From assembly GCA_023135545.1 (NCBI GenBank), contig JAGLSY010000227.1:1-5117 (forward strand): a DNA stretch of 5,117 nt, given 5' to 3'. The notes beneath the pieces are model-generated. The model was not told the DNA's origin and did no database searches. It saw only the letters and a program-made list of their open reading frames with translations. Below, piece by piece: positions 4,960 to 5,117 of this stretch. This DNA is from Thermoplasmata archaeon (GTDB taxonomy: Archaea; Thermoplasmatota; Thermoplasmata; SG8-5; JAGLSY01). Both the position numbers and the translations under genes were made by a program. How positions within the stretch are numbered: position 1 is the stretch's first letter; the number at the start of each line of letters is the position of its first letter.

Positions 4960-5117
4960 TTGCCGAAGAAGGATTATTACGAGATACAGGGCGACAAGCT
5001 GGTCCGGAAGCGAAGGCACTGCCCCAAATGCGGTGAGGGCGTTTTCCTGGCCGAGCACAAGAACAGGCACTCATGCGGCAACTGCCATTACACCGAGTTC
5101 AAGAAGAAGGACCCGAA
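4960..5117 (+). CDS. rps27ae: Small ribosomal subunit protein S27ae (eS31), nearly complete, cut at the right edge
   Basis: This zinc-ribbon protein of the small ribosomal subunit corresponds to the ribosomal half of the eukaryotic ubiquitin-S27a fusion; archaea lack the ubiquitin part. The reading begins at TTG 4960 with MPKKDYYEIQGDKLVRKRRH, then CPKC (Cys21, Cys24), an arm with HKNRH (33-37), and CGNC (Cys39, Cys42), followed by the typical ending HYTEFKKK. Fifty-two complete codons are visible and the frame is still open at the window end. The family is usually about 50-65 residues, so at most a few residues should be missing. The start lies 2 bases after the rps24e stop and 6 bases after a GGGGGA ribosome site. 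In many archaea the next gene is kae1-bud32; it is outside this window. Confidence 0.93.
   Translation, partial: MPKKDYYEIQGDKLVRKRRHCPKCGEGVFLAEHKNRHSCGNCHYTEFKKKDP

Overview
The window is archaeal, most likely euryarchaeal or Thermoplasmatota-related. It carries genes for RNA polymerase subunit Rpo7, elongation factor Spt4, a DUF359-type GTP-dependent dephospho-CoA kinase, and ribosomal proteins S24e and S27ae, in the order often found in archaeal genomes. It also has an archaeal-style TATA box and Shine-Dalgarno sites matching the archaeal 16S tail. I cannot place it at order or genus level. All recognised genes are on the plus strand.

Layout. Positions 1-540 hold the 3' part of a Trm9-like SAM-dependent methyltransferase that runs in from the left. 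An AT-rich gap (541-670) carries a clear TATA box for the next gene. Positions 671-3127 encode a complete membrane pyrophosphatase (HppA) of the K+-independent, proton-pumping type, with a predicted extra C-terminal membrane helix and a lysine-rich then proline/glutamate-rich tail. After 18 bases, rpo7 begins (3146-3709). A 66-base gap holding a possible 22-codon micro-ORF leads to spt4 (3776-3964). The 190 bases between spt4 and the first in-frame ATG of the DUF359 gene contain strong RNA secondary structure: a three-way junction or two abutting hairpins at 3963-4036, and a third hairpin at 4084-4105. The DUF359 coding region ends at 4631, rps24e follows (4637-4957), and rps27ae starts at a TTG at 4960 and runs off the right edge.

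How it fits together. HppA uses the pyrophosphate released by transcription, tRNA charging and other syntheses to pump protons. It appears to share a transcript with part of the transcription and translation machinery (Rpo7 stalk, Spt4, S24e, S27ae) and with the last enzyme of CoA synthesis. The most notable unexplained element is the structured RNA segment directly upstream of the CoA-biosynthesis gene. It could be a cis-regulatory leader or an operon-embedded small RNA, and it coincides with an unresolved start codon for that gene.
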